64,000 nt of DNA, from the NCBI GenBank assembly GCA_035771165.1, contig JAWNZC010000101.1:186001-250000 (forward strand). The letters run 5' to 3'. The notes beneath the pieces are model-generated. The model worked only from the letters and a program-made list of their open reading frames with translations. It was not told where the DNA came from and did no database searches. Below, piece after piece: positions 9,461-44,706 of the stretch (within the stretch, counting starts at the first letter, position 1; each line of letters begins with the position of its first letter). A program made the translations under genes and the position numbers. Origin of the DNA: Paragorgia papillata. Lineage: Eukaryota; Cnidaria; Anthozoa; Scleralcyonacea; Coralliidae.

Positions 9461-12400
9461 CTTCGACTCGGGTAGGAATCTCTTAACTCGTCTGAAGGAA
9501 CATAAGACTTGTTCCGAAAAAGCTCAGCTTAATTGCAAAATCTGATGTAACAAAACACGGGAGTTTGAAAACCATATAAATGGGGGGATTGTTCTCTTCT
9601 AGCCAGCGACAAGCACTACTTCAGTCGAAGAACGAGGGAATGTCTGAAAGTCTTGAAAAGTCCCATGACTTAACAGGAAGAGTCTGCAGTCATTGAATAG
9701 CACTTGGTTAGCTTTTTTTGGTCAACAATCCTAATTTGATTATGTAATTTAATTAATTTTTGAATAAACGTAAGTACCTAACCACATTATGCAATGTCTA
9801 CTGTGCACTGTAGCTGTTTACTATTTAGTCTAAACATTTTATATTACTGTATATTTGCAGATATATCCCCTCGTGGTCCACACACGCCACATGGTAAGAA
9901 TTGGAAAGGACTGCCTTATTCTTTAAAAAGGACATAGATGAAAATCAGGTCACTCCAATTTTAGACTAACACAGTTCACACCAAACAGCTTCGTTATTAT
10001 AGAAATGCTCACTTTATAATCGTAAAGAGTTTAGTCAGCATTCCTTTCCGTTTTGTGTTGAACGATTTCGTTTAGAAAGTGACATTGAAATATAATGCCG
10101 GATGCTATTGGATATATCGCATCATTATGGTGATTGGCTCGGCAAAGTCCAGGCGGAGCTCAGAAAGAAAAAAATTTCGAAGTTCTTTTCTTGGAACATT
10201 TTATTTTGGCTTCTGTATAGGGATACGTTTTGCATTGATGATTTAAACGTAAATTAATGTAGCTTTTTGTTTCTGATTTTGTTTTTTTTTCATCTTCCTG
10301 CATGCATTTAATGGGTTCACGTTTAACTTTTATTATATAGCTCTGTTTTAAGGCAACTTTCCGGCAATTTGATTGTTTCCTGAGCGGTCTTTCCAATACG
10401 GTAAAGACCAGTCATTGCAGTACAAAAACTGGAAAACCAAATCAGAAAATTAAGCAACTCAAGCTAAAATAGTATTTAAATATCTATTCCTTGAAAGAAA
10501 CAGACCCCATATATTAATTTTAGAATACGGCAAACACTCTAATTAAGATCCCCTGGTGGTGCATTGTATATTAGCCTTGCGCAAACAACACCGCTGCCAA
10601 ACGTTTAGCGCCTGCGCCTGCGCGACATCCGAGCTCATATCTCGAAAAAAGCGGGAAAACACTGAAATATTTGGACTGGTCCGAGAGTCTGACACAAAAG
10701 TTAAAATTATAAGCATACTATCAAAAAGATAAGGTAGGTAATTTGTGCATGGCTTCTTTGTCAATATTGTAACATATTCTGAAATGACCCCTTCGTAATT
10801 TTCATTACCCTTTTTTTAAAACACAATTGAATAGTCGAGTCTTCACTGTCTGGTTGTTATTGCCACGGCTAGTTCCCACTTCTCTTGCAAGATTTACTTT
10901 AGCAAATGCACGCATGCGCAAACGTTTGGCAGCGATATTTGCGCAAACACTGAGCAGGTGATGCGCAGGAAAGAGGATGGCCACTAATTTTCCCAAAACT
11001 TTTTGACAAAATTTCTGAATAACGAATTGTGAATTAAATTTCAAATAAGACAAAATGTTTTAGCCATAAAAAAAGAAGGACAACAGCTCATTTTCACCAA
11101 GCGCAATTGCCAAAGAAATATTTTTAAAAAAAATTGGCATATATACAAATTTGCATATATTTGCAATATACAAGCAAACACAAACTTATCACAAAAAACT
11201 TGTCACATAATGGATTGTGTCTTGGGTTTTAAATGAATAATAATACACATCTAAATGTAAACACAATACAGGCCGAGTTAATATTTGTCTGAAAGGGAAT
11301 AACTCGTTAGTCGCCATCTGTCTTCACAAACGTATATTAACTGTCTGATAAAATTAAATGAATTAATTGTTTATATATTTAAGACTGTACTGTTTATCTA
11401 GACTAGTTTACTAGTTAGTTCAGTTTATTTTAGAGAAATTACAAAGACAGGCAGCCCCATCACGTAACAATGAAACGCTAGGAAGTATATAAGATATGAT
11501 CTGAGTCGATATAGAGGAGGCGTGGAATACATGTATTTAAATTTATAAAACGTTATTCGAGTGGGCAGGAAATATTTTCATAATTACTTACTGAACAAAC
11601 ACACTGTCAGTTAATCTATACTAGACAGAGCGGTCATCTCCACCTGTCTAGTGTTAGACTAGCAACTACACCAAGAAATTATTTTGTTACAATGACTGTA
11701 TAGTATAATCGTCATTTGTAATAGATTTCTAGACAATTTTTGGAAATTTTAGTTATGTTTGGTTAGTTCATATTGTAAATTATTCAAAATGACTTGACAT
11801 AACTTTAGAATTTTGTAAATTTTTCCCAAACAAATGAATTATGTATTGTGCAGAACATTCTGACGGCTTTTTAACAAGAACTTTGTTAAGGACAGCTGTG
11901 TTTAAAGTTATTTTATTGTACAACTCTACATTAGCCAATGAATGATTATTAATAAATTGCTGCGTGACGCCCATTTTCACTAAACAAAACTTATCTTTGT
12001 ACAGTTGTAAACTTTAAACGGCGAAATATAATACAACATTAAGCACTTTCAACTTTTATTTTGTTTAATAGGCAAAGAAAAATTGCTGTTTGGGAAAACG
12101 TTTCTGAGTTGAAACCGAGTAGCCGGTGCAGTGTAATGACAAAGTCAAAATTTCTATTTTAATTTAATTTTAAAACTGTTACATTGACATAATCGCTATA
12201 TAGAACACACGCGGTAATATTGTGTCTTACAATTAGGCAGAATATATTCACTTCCGAACGCGATGATTTGTACATACAACCTCTATGTTCTATAAGGAAG
12301 TAGTTGTTTAGCTATACTACTATATTATCTTTTTCACATTTAAGTAACTTCAGGTAACTGGAAGGAACTTTGAAAGTCAACTGACAGGTATGTACGTTTT

Positions 12401-12640
12401 TAATTTAATTTCTCAAGTTTCAAGAAACAACAAAAAACAAACAAAGTCAACCGCTGAATGTATAATCAATAAGCTTCAATTTAATTATCTGAAAAACAGA
12501 TCCAAGTTCATTTTCAGTGCAGCTTTGGCCAAGCTACGAGTTGCGCTTTCGACCAAGGGATTTTTGTTCACAGCTGGGAATTATTTCTGTTGTATCTATA
12601 TCCAGAAGGGTGGTAAAATTGTCAGTCCAACATTTTCTTG
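9461..12640. other. Gene-poor region upstream of the PAN/EGF gene
   Basis: No ORF here has domain-like composition. A weak inverted pair (GCTGCCAAACGTTT near 10592 and AAACGTTTGGCAGC near 10921) is present. Promoter and 5' UTR of the downstream gene presumably lie in its last part, but I cannot place a start site. Confidence 0.4.
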
Positions 12641-12651
12641 AATCCAATTTA

Positions 12652-34967
<22,316 letters not shown>

Positions 34968-35266
34968 AAAAATCCGTAAAAAGTAATACTGATGTACGTT
35001 GAACTAATTTATCAACCTCGTCCTCATGGCCTTTTCTTCTTGCTTTCAATGACCTTGAATAAGTATAAACTGTAATAATCTTAATTTTTAGCGACACTTA
35101 TCAACTTTAAGATTAACTGGTAGGATTGATTTATTAGGAGTATACGGCGCCTTGTATGTCATTATTATTAATTACCGTATACCTTCAGAGACGAATTTTT
35201 TTCGAACAAACTTTTTTTGGACCATGTTAAAATTTCATGCTAAATTTTTGTACCAAAAAATGTTAA
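34968..35266. other. 3' UTR and flank of the PAN/EGF gene
   Basis: No canonical AATAAA is evident in the first 150 bp; AATAAG at about 35058 is the nearest variant. No other gene is visible. Confidence 0.35.
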
Positions 35267-35740
35267 AGTGCTTCTCTGATAAAAAATATTGTTGGTAATT
35301 ATGTTTCTGCATAATACTAAAGATATTATGGTACTTGGTAATTGTGCAAAGTTTATTTCGAAATTCTCAAAAACAACGTTGAATTTCACGTGCGAAGTGT
35401 GTATTTTGGAGCGCCGGCATTAAATTGGCTGGGTTTGAGAAGAATGAGCTTAGGAAAACTTATGACGTCATAGACTCAACAAAAACAAAAGATCATTGTT
35501 GTTGTCAAGAAAAGGGTCATTGTTGTTATTGAGTTTATGACGTCATAAGCTTCCTCGACTCATTCTTCTCAAGCTCGGCCACTTTAATAGCGGCGCTCCA
35601 AAATACAAACTTCACACGTAAGATATCACCTTTTCTTCAACGAATTTTGAAATGAAACTTTGCACGATTACCAACTACCATAACATCTTTAGGATTATGT
35701 AAAAACATTTCCAACAATACTTTCATCAGGGAACCACTTC
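35267..35740. mobile_element. Palindromic element with TGACGTCA cores
   Basis: Arms of about 210 bp (CTTCTCTGATAAAAAATATT... mirrored by ...TACTTTCATCAGGGAACCAC) flank a spacer of about 50 bp. Each arm contains ATGACGTCAT, a perfect CRE palindrome, and GGCGCTCCAAAATACA. A single-arm relative lies at 53335-53575. Confidence 0.65.
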
Positions 35741-35826
35741 AAGAAATACAAGTAAATAGTGAAATGACAATGTAAAGTTTTTTATCAGGGGTAAACTTTT
35801 AGGGAAAATTCCCTTCCGAGTGCCGA

Positions 35827-36224
35827 TTGTTTCTTGAAATGTATTCCTCTCCAGAAGGGGAGATTTTAAAGAATTACAAATTAAAGGAGATTGTTTTGAG
35901 TTCTTTGAAATTTTCAGAGATGATAGATAAATATACTGTATATCACCTACAAAACTTTGTCGTGGAATTCGATACTTTCGAAAGCTTTTACGTCGACGGC
36001 CATTCCCATGCGTTTACTACAGGCTTTTTCTTATCAATTTACAAAATGTTGTATGACTTTTCACTAGAATCAAATACTGAAAAACGCCAACACTGTTTTT
36101 AGCGCCTTGTATCAGTACTACTCGCAGGAAAGAATCGAATTAAAAAATAACAAAAACCAGTTTGAGTTAAAGGTTGTGAAAGGCGATCACGACATCCCTC
36201 TAAACGATGGTGAAAAAAATCGTT
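35827..36224 (+). pseudogene. Unknown protein fragment, frameshifted
   Basis: The ORF at 35827-36102 reads smoothly (VLSSLKFSEM, NFVVEFDTFESFYVDGHSHA, FFLSIYKMLYDF). A one-base shift near 36080 gives a continuation (NTVFSALYQYYSQERIEL, FELKVVKGDHDIPLNDGEKN) to a TGA at about 36223. The composition is protein-like in both parts, but I do not recognise a family. It could be a transposon gene or a decayed host exon. Confidence 0.35.
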
Positions 36225-36619
36225 GATTCATTAAAATCGAAAATCGTTGGCATATAATTGTCGCACATAATTTATAAGCTTTAATTTGATGTGGAAGTTA
36301 AGCTATCTGCAACATAATGCGGACGCACTACGTCTTTTAGACTGGAGACACTTGTTTGAAGGTATACGGTAATCTTAAATAATTTTCTGAATAGTTGTAC
36401 ATATACAAACCAACTATTCTGTTTATCAGTGATTATACTGATCCCCCGGAACAGTATATAAACTACGTAGCAAAATACTTCAAGATTATTGGAGTCATTT
36501 GACTAGCTTTTGCTATATATATATGGCCTTCTCAGCTCTCCATTTTGAAAGCAGGGCCGGGGCACGAGGTTGTTAATTTATCAGTTTTATTTCATATAAT
36601 CGTAGTAGATTAAATACGG

Positions 36620-37560
36620 GTGATGATGGTCGAGGTAGTGGTGGTGGTTGCCATGGTGGAGGTAGTCGTGGTGGTAGATGTTATGGTGATGGAGGTAGTG
36701 GAGGTGGAGGTGGTGGTTGTGGAGGTAGCCAGGCTATTGTGGAAGAGGTAGTGGTGGTTGGTGAAGGTAGTAGTGGGGGAGGTTGTGTTAGTAGTGTTAG
36801 TGTTGTTGGTGGAGGTGATGATATGGTAGCCGTGGAGGAAGTGGTGGAGGTAGTAGTGGGGGAGGTTCCGTTGTGCTAGTGTTAGTGTTAGTGTTGTTGG
36901 TGGAGGTGATGGTAGCCGTGGAGGAAGTGGTGGAGGTAGTAGTAGTGATGGAGATTATCGTAATTGTGAAGGTGCCGTGGTGGTGGTGATTAGTTGCGGC
37001 GGTGGAGGTGGTGGTGGAAATGGTGGTGGTAGTACCTCCCTCCTTCCGTGGTAGTGGAGGTGGTAGTGGATGTGGTGGTTGTAGTGGTGGTGGAGGTGGT
37101 AGTGGAGGTAGTGGAGGTGGTGGCGGTAGTGGAGGTGGTGGTGGTAGTGGAGGTGGTGGTGGTAGTGGAGGTGGTGGTGGTGGTGGTAGTGGAGGTGGTA
37201 GTAGAAGTGGTGGTGGAGGTGGTGGTGGTGGTGGTGGTAAGGTGGAGGTGGCGGTGGTAGTAAAGGTGGTGGTGGAGGTGGTAGTAAAGGTGGTAGTGGA
37301 GGTGGTGGTGGTAGTAGTGGTGGTGGAGGTGGTGGAGGTGGTGGAAGTGATGGTGGTAGTAAAGGTGGAGGTGGTGGTGGACGTGGTAGTGGAAATGCTG
37401 GTGGTAGTAGAGGTGGTAGTGGTAGTAGAGATGGTGGTGGAAGTGGTAGTAAAGGTGGAGGTGGTGGTGGTAGTAGAGGTGGTGGTGGAAGTGGTGGTGT
37501 TAGTAAAGGTAGTGGTGGTGGTAGTCGTAATAGTAGTCGTGGTGATGCTAGTTGTAATTG
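36620..37560. repeat. GGT/GGA-rich degenerate trinucleotide tract, ~940 bp
   Basis: Purine- and G-rich repeats of GGTGGT, GGAGGT and AGTGGT with no fixed long period. All frames are open on both strands (poly-Gly/Val/Ser on plus, poly-Pro/Thr on minus), which is the expected artefact. It lies 1.6 kb beyond the glycine-rich exon of the PAN/EGF gene, whose codons resemble it. Confidence 0.75.
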
Positions 37561-37803
37561 ACCGTACGGAAAAAGATGGCGACTTGTACATTTAACCACA
37601 ATCCTTTGCATGCAGTATTGTTTCTTGCAGAATTATTTTAAGATATGGTTTTAAAACGATCAACTTGGTAGGAATGAAGTTCTTGCTTACTTAATCCATC
37701 TTAGCATGATAAACAATGTTTAGTTGTTATTTGAGCTGATTTGAGGTCGCAAAGCATTGTGCTTAAATGTACCGCCGCCATCTTTTTCGGTCGTAATTTT
37801 AGT
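37554..37803. repeat. Inverted repeat pair next to the GGT tract
   Basis: GGAAAAAGATGGCGACTTGT with TACATTTAACCACAATCCTT (37567-37606) is mirrored by the 37750-37797 sequence ending GCCGCCATCTTTTTCGG. A short GTGGTGGTGG run follows the right arm as well, so the GGT tract may have been carried by this element. Confidence 0.5.
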
Positions 37804-37987
37804 CGTGGTGGTGGTAATGGTAGTATAGATGGATCTAAATCTACATCTACATTTATTCAGTCGGTAAAGTCGTTTGACATCACACCAACTATAAACTAAC
37901 ATGTAAAATGCATAAGTATCATAAATAAGTTTTAGCTATGTAAATAATTAGAGTTTGAGATAAATAAAACTATAAGTGGATAAACAC

Positions 37988-38524
37988 ATAGGCGGCGGAA
38001 CCCCCCCAACTTTGTAAAAGTGGAAAAAAGTGGTGGCTGAGCCCCCCTGCCTTTGCGCCGAAGGTAAGGGTGATTATATGTCGAATATTTATACATCTTC
38101 GGTATACAGCATTTTGAAAAATTCCATATCACTGCATGGTGACAATCGTAAGAAAAATCGTGATCGTGTGATAGCTTAAAACTCATTTCATGAAGTACTC
38201 CACGTATTAGCATTTGATGACTGCTGACCAGAAGTATTATGAATGAGCCATATCGAAATGTTTCTTAAAGTTTGAACAATGAATTGCCGTTTTCGTCTTA
38301 GGCAAGAATTAAGAAAGGCCGAAAAAAATGAGGGCGGTAAACGTTTTATAACGTTTAGGATACTGTAAAATCTTCCCCAAAAACGCAGGAAATGCCATTT
38401 CAGAGACTCTAGATTTCAAAATTTTCCAGGGGGCATGCCCCCGGACCCCCTTAGAGGTTTCTCGCGTCTTCGGCACTCGACGTTCAGCCCCCCCCCCCTA
38501 CCAAACCTATCTTCCGCCGCCTAT
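37988..38524. mobile_element. Element with GGCGGCGG inverted ends
   Basis: ATAGGCGGCGGAA and TTCCGCCGCCTAT are exact inverses. Outside them GATAAACAC and CATAAACAA agree at 7 of 9 positions. The right part contains GGGGGCATGCCCCCGGACCC, shared with the 6.65-7.12 kb element. No ORF. Confidence 0.55.
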
Positions 38525-39008
38525 CATAAACAAGTACTGTGAATAAATAAAAACCTAAATCTAAACATCTAAAAATATAGATAATGCATGATAGATGATG
38601 CATGGCACAAAGTAATTACAATCAGAACAATTGTCGTTCTATAATCAGCCAATAAGGTTGCTTTATTTGTATAGTTAAGTTATGACATAATAAAACAAAA
38701 TTCCATTTTGTTGTCTGTATGTTATTTACTCCACAATTTCCATCTTTTGAAAAGCTCTTCCTTCTGTCCGTAGCACACTATAACCCAGGTCTGGGGCGGG
38801 GTCAAATAGTCCAATTTCACGCCTTACAATAAGCCAGTTGCACGATGACGTAAAATACAACTACCAGAACGCTTTGCCAGCGTGTGCTCCATTTATCAGC
38901 ACGTGGATGCCAACGTCATCGTGCGATCATGAGCCCGCGTTGTGTGCTGCTATAATAACACTAAACGAAGTACGTGTACCAGCGAATTAATTGTTTACAA
39001 AATGGCTG
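38525..39008. other. No gene recognised
   Basis: AT-rich, then a moderate-GC stretch. Nothing with domain-like composition or a bounded repeat. Confidence 0.4.
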
Positions 39009-39017
39009 CCGATGACT

Positions 39018-42000
39018 CAATCTCGAGCCCATAGTCACCCCCTTTTTGGTCAGCGGGAGAGCGCGGGGGAGACTCTGGGGAAATTGGATTGAATTACCCC
39101 CAATCTCGAGCCCATAGTCACCCCCTTTTTGGTCAGCGGGAGAGTGCGGGGGAGACTCTGGGGAAATTGGATTTAATTACCCCTGAAATGAGGGGTTCCG
39201 GTTGTTAAGCGCATGATCTTAGCCTCAGCTGCTGTGCAGAATGTGCGTTGTGTTCATGAGGTCGTTTCTCATATATTTGTTTGAAATCGCAAATACTATA
39301 TTTGTGAGAACCCTGTATAAAAAACAGATCAAATACACGTTAAAAGTGTCGGAGAGAGACTGACACTGCTGGTGGTGGCACTTGACAGTTGACATAAACG
39401 TTCTTGAAATCCAAGGTAAACTTACTAAACTATCAATTCACGACGCCAATATCGTCCTTGATCAGACGATCACAAGCCTTTTAATATGAGTGCGAAGGCT
39501 GATTCCTTCTTTAATTGTCTTAAATATGCTTTTTCGTTGTTTAAATTGTTTTACATTTATACATCAAATATAAAGACAAATCCCACCAGGGTTTGTTTTG
39601 TTCATTGCGACATTAATTTGTTCGAAATTCGTCTTAAGTCTTTTAAACTTTATTGTGACTGAGACCCAGATATATTAAACAAAGAGAGGAGATGTAAATG
39701 AGGCGTCTAAATTTGAAGATACTGTATATATGTTTATTGAATTAAGCAATATATTTCACTTTCATTATCTGTGTTTTGAATCGATGAATTCAATAAATTT
39801 AAAAGAGCCAATCAAAAACAGAGAATCAATCCAGTTTCCCCAGAGTCTCCCCCGCACTCTCCCGCTGACCAAAAAGGGGGTGACTATGGGCTCGAGATTG
39901 AATTACCCCTGAAATGAGGGGTTCCGGTTGTTAAGCGCATGATCGTAGCCTCATCTGCTGTGCAGGATGTGCGTTGTGTTCATTATATTTGTTTGAAATC
40001 GCAAATACTATATTTGTGAGAACCCTGCATATTAAAAATGCAGATCAAATGCACGTTAAAATTGTCGGAGAGAGACTGACACTGCTGGTGCTGGCACTTG
40101 ACATAAACGTTCTTGAAATCCAAGGTAAACTTACTAAACTATCAATTCACGACGCCAATATCGTCCTGGATCAGACGATCACAAGCCTTTTAATACGAGT
40201 GCGAAGACTAATTCCTTCTTTAATTGTCTTAAATATGCTTTTTCGTTGTTTAAATTGTTTCACATTTATACATCAAATATAACGACAAATCCCACCAGGG
40301 TTTGTTTTGTTCATTGCGACATTAATGTTGTTCGAAATTCGTTTTAAGTCTTTTAAACTTTGCTATGAAGTTTGTTTGTGTGACTGAGACCCAGATATAT
40401 CAAACAAAGAGAGGAGATGAAAATGAGGCGTCTAAATTTGAAGATATATATGTTTATTGAATTAAGCAATATATTTGACTTTCATTATTTTACAATCCGT
40501 ATGTTTTGAATCGATGAATTCAATAAATTTAAAATGAGCCAATCAAAACAGAGAATCAATCCAGTTTCCCCAGAGTCTCCCCCGCGCTCTCCCGCTGACA
40601 AAAAAGGGGGTGACTATGGGCTCGAGATTGGAATTACCCCTGAAATGAGGGGTTCCGGTTGTTAAGCGCATGATCGTAGCCTCATCTGCTGTGCAGGATG
40701 TGCGTTGTGTTCATTATATTTGTTTGAAATCGCAAATACTATATTTGTGAGAACCCTGCATATTAAAAATGCAGATCAAATGCACGTTAAAATTGTCGAA
40801 GAGAGACTGACACTGCTGGTGCTGGCACTTGACATAAACGTTCTTGAAATCCAAGGTAAACTTACTAAACTATCAATTCACGACGCCAATATCGTCCTGG
40901 ATCAGACGATCACAAGCCTTTTAATACGAGTGCGAAGACTGATTCCTTCTTTAATTGTCTTAAATATGCTTTTTCGTTGTTTAAATTGTTTCACATTTAT
41001 ACATCAAATATAACGACAAATCCCACCAGGGTTTGTTTTGTTCATTGCGACATTAATGTTGTTCGAAATTCGTTTTAAGTCTTTTAAACTTTGCTATGAA
41101 GTTTGTTTGTGTGACTGAGACCCAGATATATCAAACAAAGAGAGGAGATGAAAATGAGGCGTCTAAATTTGAAGATATATATGTTTATTGAATTAAGCAA
41201 TATATTTGACTTTCATTATTTTACAATCCGTATGTTTTGAATCGATGAATTCAATAAATTTAAATGAGCCAATCAAAACAGAGAATCAATCCAGTTTCCC
41301 CAGAGTCTCCCCCGCGCTCTCCCGCTGACAAAAAAGGGGGTGACTATGGGCTCGAGATTGGAATTACCCCTGAAATGAGGGGTTCCGGTTGTTAAGCGCA
41401 TGATCGTAGCCTCATCTGCTGTGCAGGATGTGCGTTGTGTTCATTATATTTGTTTGAAATCGCAAATACTATATTTGTGAGAACCCTGCATATTAAAAAT
41501 GCAGATCAAATGCACGTTAAAATTGTCGAAGAGAGACTGACACTGCTGGTGCTGGCACTTGACATAAACGTTCTTGAAATCCAAGGTAAACTTACTAAAC
41601 TATCAATTCACGACGCCAATATCGTCCTTGATCAGACGATCACAAGCCTTTTAAATATGAGTGCGAAGGCTGATTCCTTCTTTAATTGTCTTAAATATGC
41701 TTTTTCGTTGTTTAAATTGTTTTACATTTATACATCAAATATAAAGACAAATCCCACCAGGGTTTGTTTTGTTCATTGCGACATTAATTTGTTCGAAATT
41801 CGTCTTAAGTCTTTTAAACTTTATTGTGACTGAGACCCAGATATATTAAACAAAGAGAGGAGATGTAAATGAGGCGTCTAAATTTGAAGATACTGTATAT
41901 ATGTTTATTGAATTAAGCAATATATTTCACTTTCATTATCTGTGTTTTGAATCGATGAATTCAATAAATTTAAAAGAGCCAATCAAAACAGAGAATCAAT

Positions 42001-44240
42001 CCAGTTTCCCCAGAGTCTCCCCCGCACTCTCCCGCTGACCAAAAAGGGGGTGACTATGGGCTCGAGATTGAATTACCCCTGAAATGAGGGGTTCCGGTTG
42101 TTAAGCGCATGATCGTAGCCTCATCTGCTGTGCAGGATGTGCGTTGTGTTCATTATATTTGTTTGAAATCGCAAATACTATATTTGTGAGAACCCTGCAT
42201 ATTAAAAATGCAGATCAAATGCACGTTAAAATTGTCGGAGAGAGACTGACACTGCTGGTGCTGGCACTTGACATAAACGTTCTTGAAATCCAAGGTAAAC
42301 TTACTAAACTATCAATTCACGACGCCAATATCGTCCTGGATCAGACGATCACAAGCCTTTTAATACGAGTGCGAAGACTGATTCCTTCTTTAATTGTCTT
42401 AAATATGCTTTTTCGTTGTTTAAATTGTTTCACATTTATACATCAAATATAACGACAAATCCCACCAGGGTTTGTTTTGTTCATTGCGACATTAATGTTG
42501 TTCGAAATTCGTTTTAAGTCTTTTAAACTTTGCTATGAAGTTTGTTTGTGTGACTGAGACCCAGATATATCAAACAAAGAGAGGAGATGAAAATGAGGCG
42601 TCTAAATTTGAAGATATATATGTTTATTGAATTAAGCAATATATTTGACTTTCATTATTTTACAATCCGTATGTTTTGAATCGATGAATTCAATAAATTT
42701 AAATGAGCCAATCAAAACAGAGAATCAATCCAGTTTCCCCAGAGTCTCCCCCGCGCTCTCCCGCTGACAAAAAAGGGGGTGACTATGGGCTCGAGATTGG
42801 AATTACCCCTGAAATGAGGGGTTCCGGTTGTTAAGCGCATGATCGTAGCCTCATCTGCTGTGCAGGATGTGCGTTGTGTTCATTATATTTGTTTGAAATC
42901 GCAAATACTATATTTGTGAGAACCCTGCATATTAAAAATGCAGATCAAATGCACGTTAAAATTGTCGAAGAGAGACTGACACTGCTGGTGCTGGCACTTG
43001 ACATAAACGTTCTTGAAATCCAAGGTAAACTTACTAAACTATCAATTCACGACGCCAATATCGTCCTTGATCAGACGATCACAAGCCTTTTAAATATGAG
43101 TGCGAAGGCTGATTCCTTCTTTAATTGTCTTAAATATGCTTTTTCGTTGTTTAAATTGTTTTACATTTATACATCAAATATAAAGACAAATCCCACCAGG
43201 GTTTGTTTTGTTCATTGCGACATTAATTTGTTCGAAATTCGTCTTAAGTCTTTTAAACTTTATTGTGACTGAGACCCAGATATATTAAACAAAGAGAGGA
43301 GATGTAAATGAGGCGTCTAAATTTGAAGATACTGTATATAGGTTTATTGAATTAAGCAATATATTTCACTTTCATTATCTGTGTTTTGAATCGATGAATT
43401 CAATAAATTTAAAAGAGCCAATCAAAACAGAGAATCAATCCAGTTTCCCCAGAGTCTTCCCCGCACTCTCCCGCTGACCAAAAAGGGGGTGACTATGGGC
43501 TCGAGATTGAATTACCCCTGAAATGAGGGGTTCCGGTTGTTAAGCGCATGATCGTAGCCTCATCTGCTGTGCAGGATGTGCGTTGTGTTCATTATATTTG
43601 TTTGAAATCGCAAATACTATATTTGTGAGAACCCTGCATATTAAAAATGCAGATCAAATGCACGTTAAAATTGTCGGAGAGAGACTGACACTGCTGGTGC
43701 TGGCACTTGACATAAACGTTCTTGAAATCCAAGGTAAACTTACTAAACTATCAATTCACGACGCCAATATCGTCCTGGATCAGACGATCACAAGCCTTTT
43801 AATACGAGTGCGAAGACTGATTCCTTCTTTAATTGTCTTAAATATGCTTTTTCGTTGTTTAAATTGTTTCACATTTATACATCAAATATAACGACAAATC
43901 CCACCAGGGTTTGTTTTGTTCATTGCGACATTAATGTTGTTCGAAATTCGTTTTAAGTCTTTTAAACTTTGCTATGAAGTTTGTTTGTGCGACTGAGACC
44001 CAGATATATATCAAACAAAGAGAGGAGATGAAAATGAGGCGTCTAAATTTGAAGATATATATGTTTATTGAATTAAGCAATATATTTGACTTTCATTATT
44101 TTACAATCCGTATGTTTTGAATCGATGAATTCAATAAATTTAAATGAGCCAATCAAAACAGAGAATCAATCCAGTTTCCCCAGAGTCTCCCCCGCGCTCT
44201 CCCGCTGACAGAAAAGGGGGTGACTATGGGCTCGAGATTG
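39018..44240. mobile_element. 5.2-kb MULE-type TIR element with a 7-unit tandem core
   Basis: The element begins CAATCTCGAGCCCATAGTCA and ends with the inverse TGACTATGGGCTCGAGATTG. The 9-bp flanks CCGATGACT (39009-39017) and CCGACGACT (44241-44249) differ at one base. The left TIR (about 70 bp) is present twice in a row (39018 and 39101). The remaining 5 kb is seven head-to-tail units, each ending in a right-TIR copy. The size of the target duplication and the long TIRs point to a Mutator-type, non-autonomous element; no transposase is seen. Confidence 0.75.
39172..44240 (+). repeat. Seven tandem units, two alternating types (709 and ~730 bp)
   Basis: Each unit opens ATTACCCCTGAAATGAGGGG and closes with the element's right TIR. 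Equivalent points fall at 39241, 39967, 40698, 41428, 42137, 42867 and 43576, so spacings are about 726, 731, 730, 709, 730 and 709. Type A carries TTTGCTATGAAGTTTGTTTG and TTTTACAATCCGTATG; type B lacks these and has ACTGTATATATG. The order is B A A B A B A. A TTG-started ORF of 102 (A) or 132 (B) residues recurs in each of units 2-7. Its 3' half changes frame between A and B through a one-base difference after ACAAGCCTTTTAA, so it is unlikely to be a selected protein. Confidence 0.9.
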
Positions 44241-44583
44241 CCGACGACTGGACTACAAACCGCTATGAGCACATTATTGGCTAAAAAAACAGGAGAAAAT
44301 ATTTGAATAAAAATAACAAGAAACTCCTGTTGAAAGCAAGCTAAATATGGACTGAATAATTTACATTTTACAAGGTCAGTATTAAAGGCATACCAATATA
44401 CTAAGTGTATTAGTGCCCAATTTTGGCGAATCGGTGAGCTTCCTACTAAAACTAAAGGGCAGTTGAAGGCTTTACAAAACCTTACTAAATTACCGAGTAC
44501 TCTTGACAATAATGTTGAATGAATGGAGGGAGGGAGGGAGGAAGGAAGGGAGGAAGGGAGGAAGTTATGGAGGGAGGGAGGGA

Positions 44584-44706
<123 letters not shown>

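Noticed and set aside
10545..11060. Possible TIR element around the inverted CTGCCAAACGTTT pair
   Set aside because: The match is limited to about 14 bp plus GCGCAAAC motifs; no matching ends or target duplication.
36797..37611. Pro/Thr-rich (minus) and Gly/Val-rich (plus) ORFs of 200-264 residues
   Set aside because: All frames are open because the tract is a degenerate GGT repeat. There is no start context, splice signal or non-repeat domain.
39172..44240. CRISPR array
   Set aside because: Direct repeats without unique spacers, units of ~720 bp, TIR boundaries and a eukaryotic context. The 17-bp and ~38-bp arrays also lack spacers.
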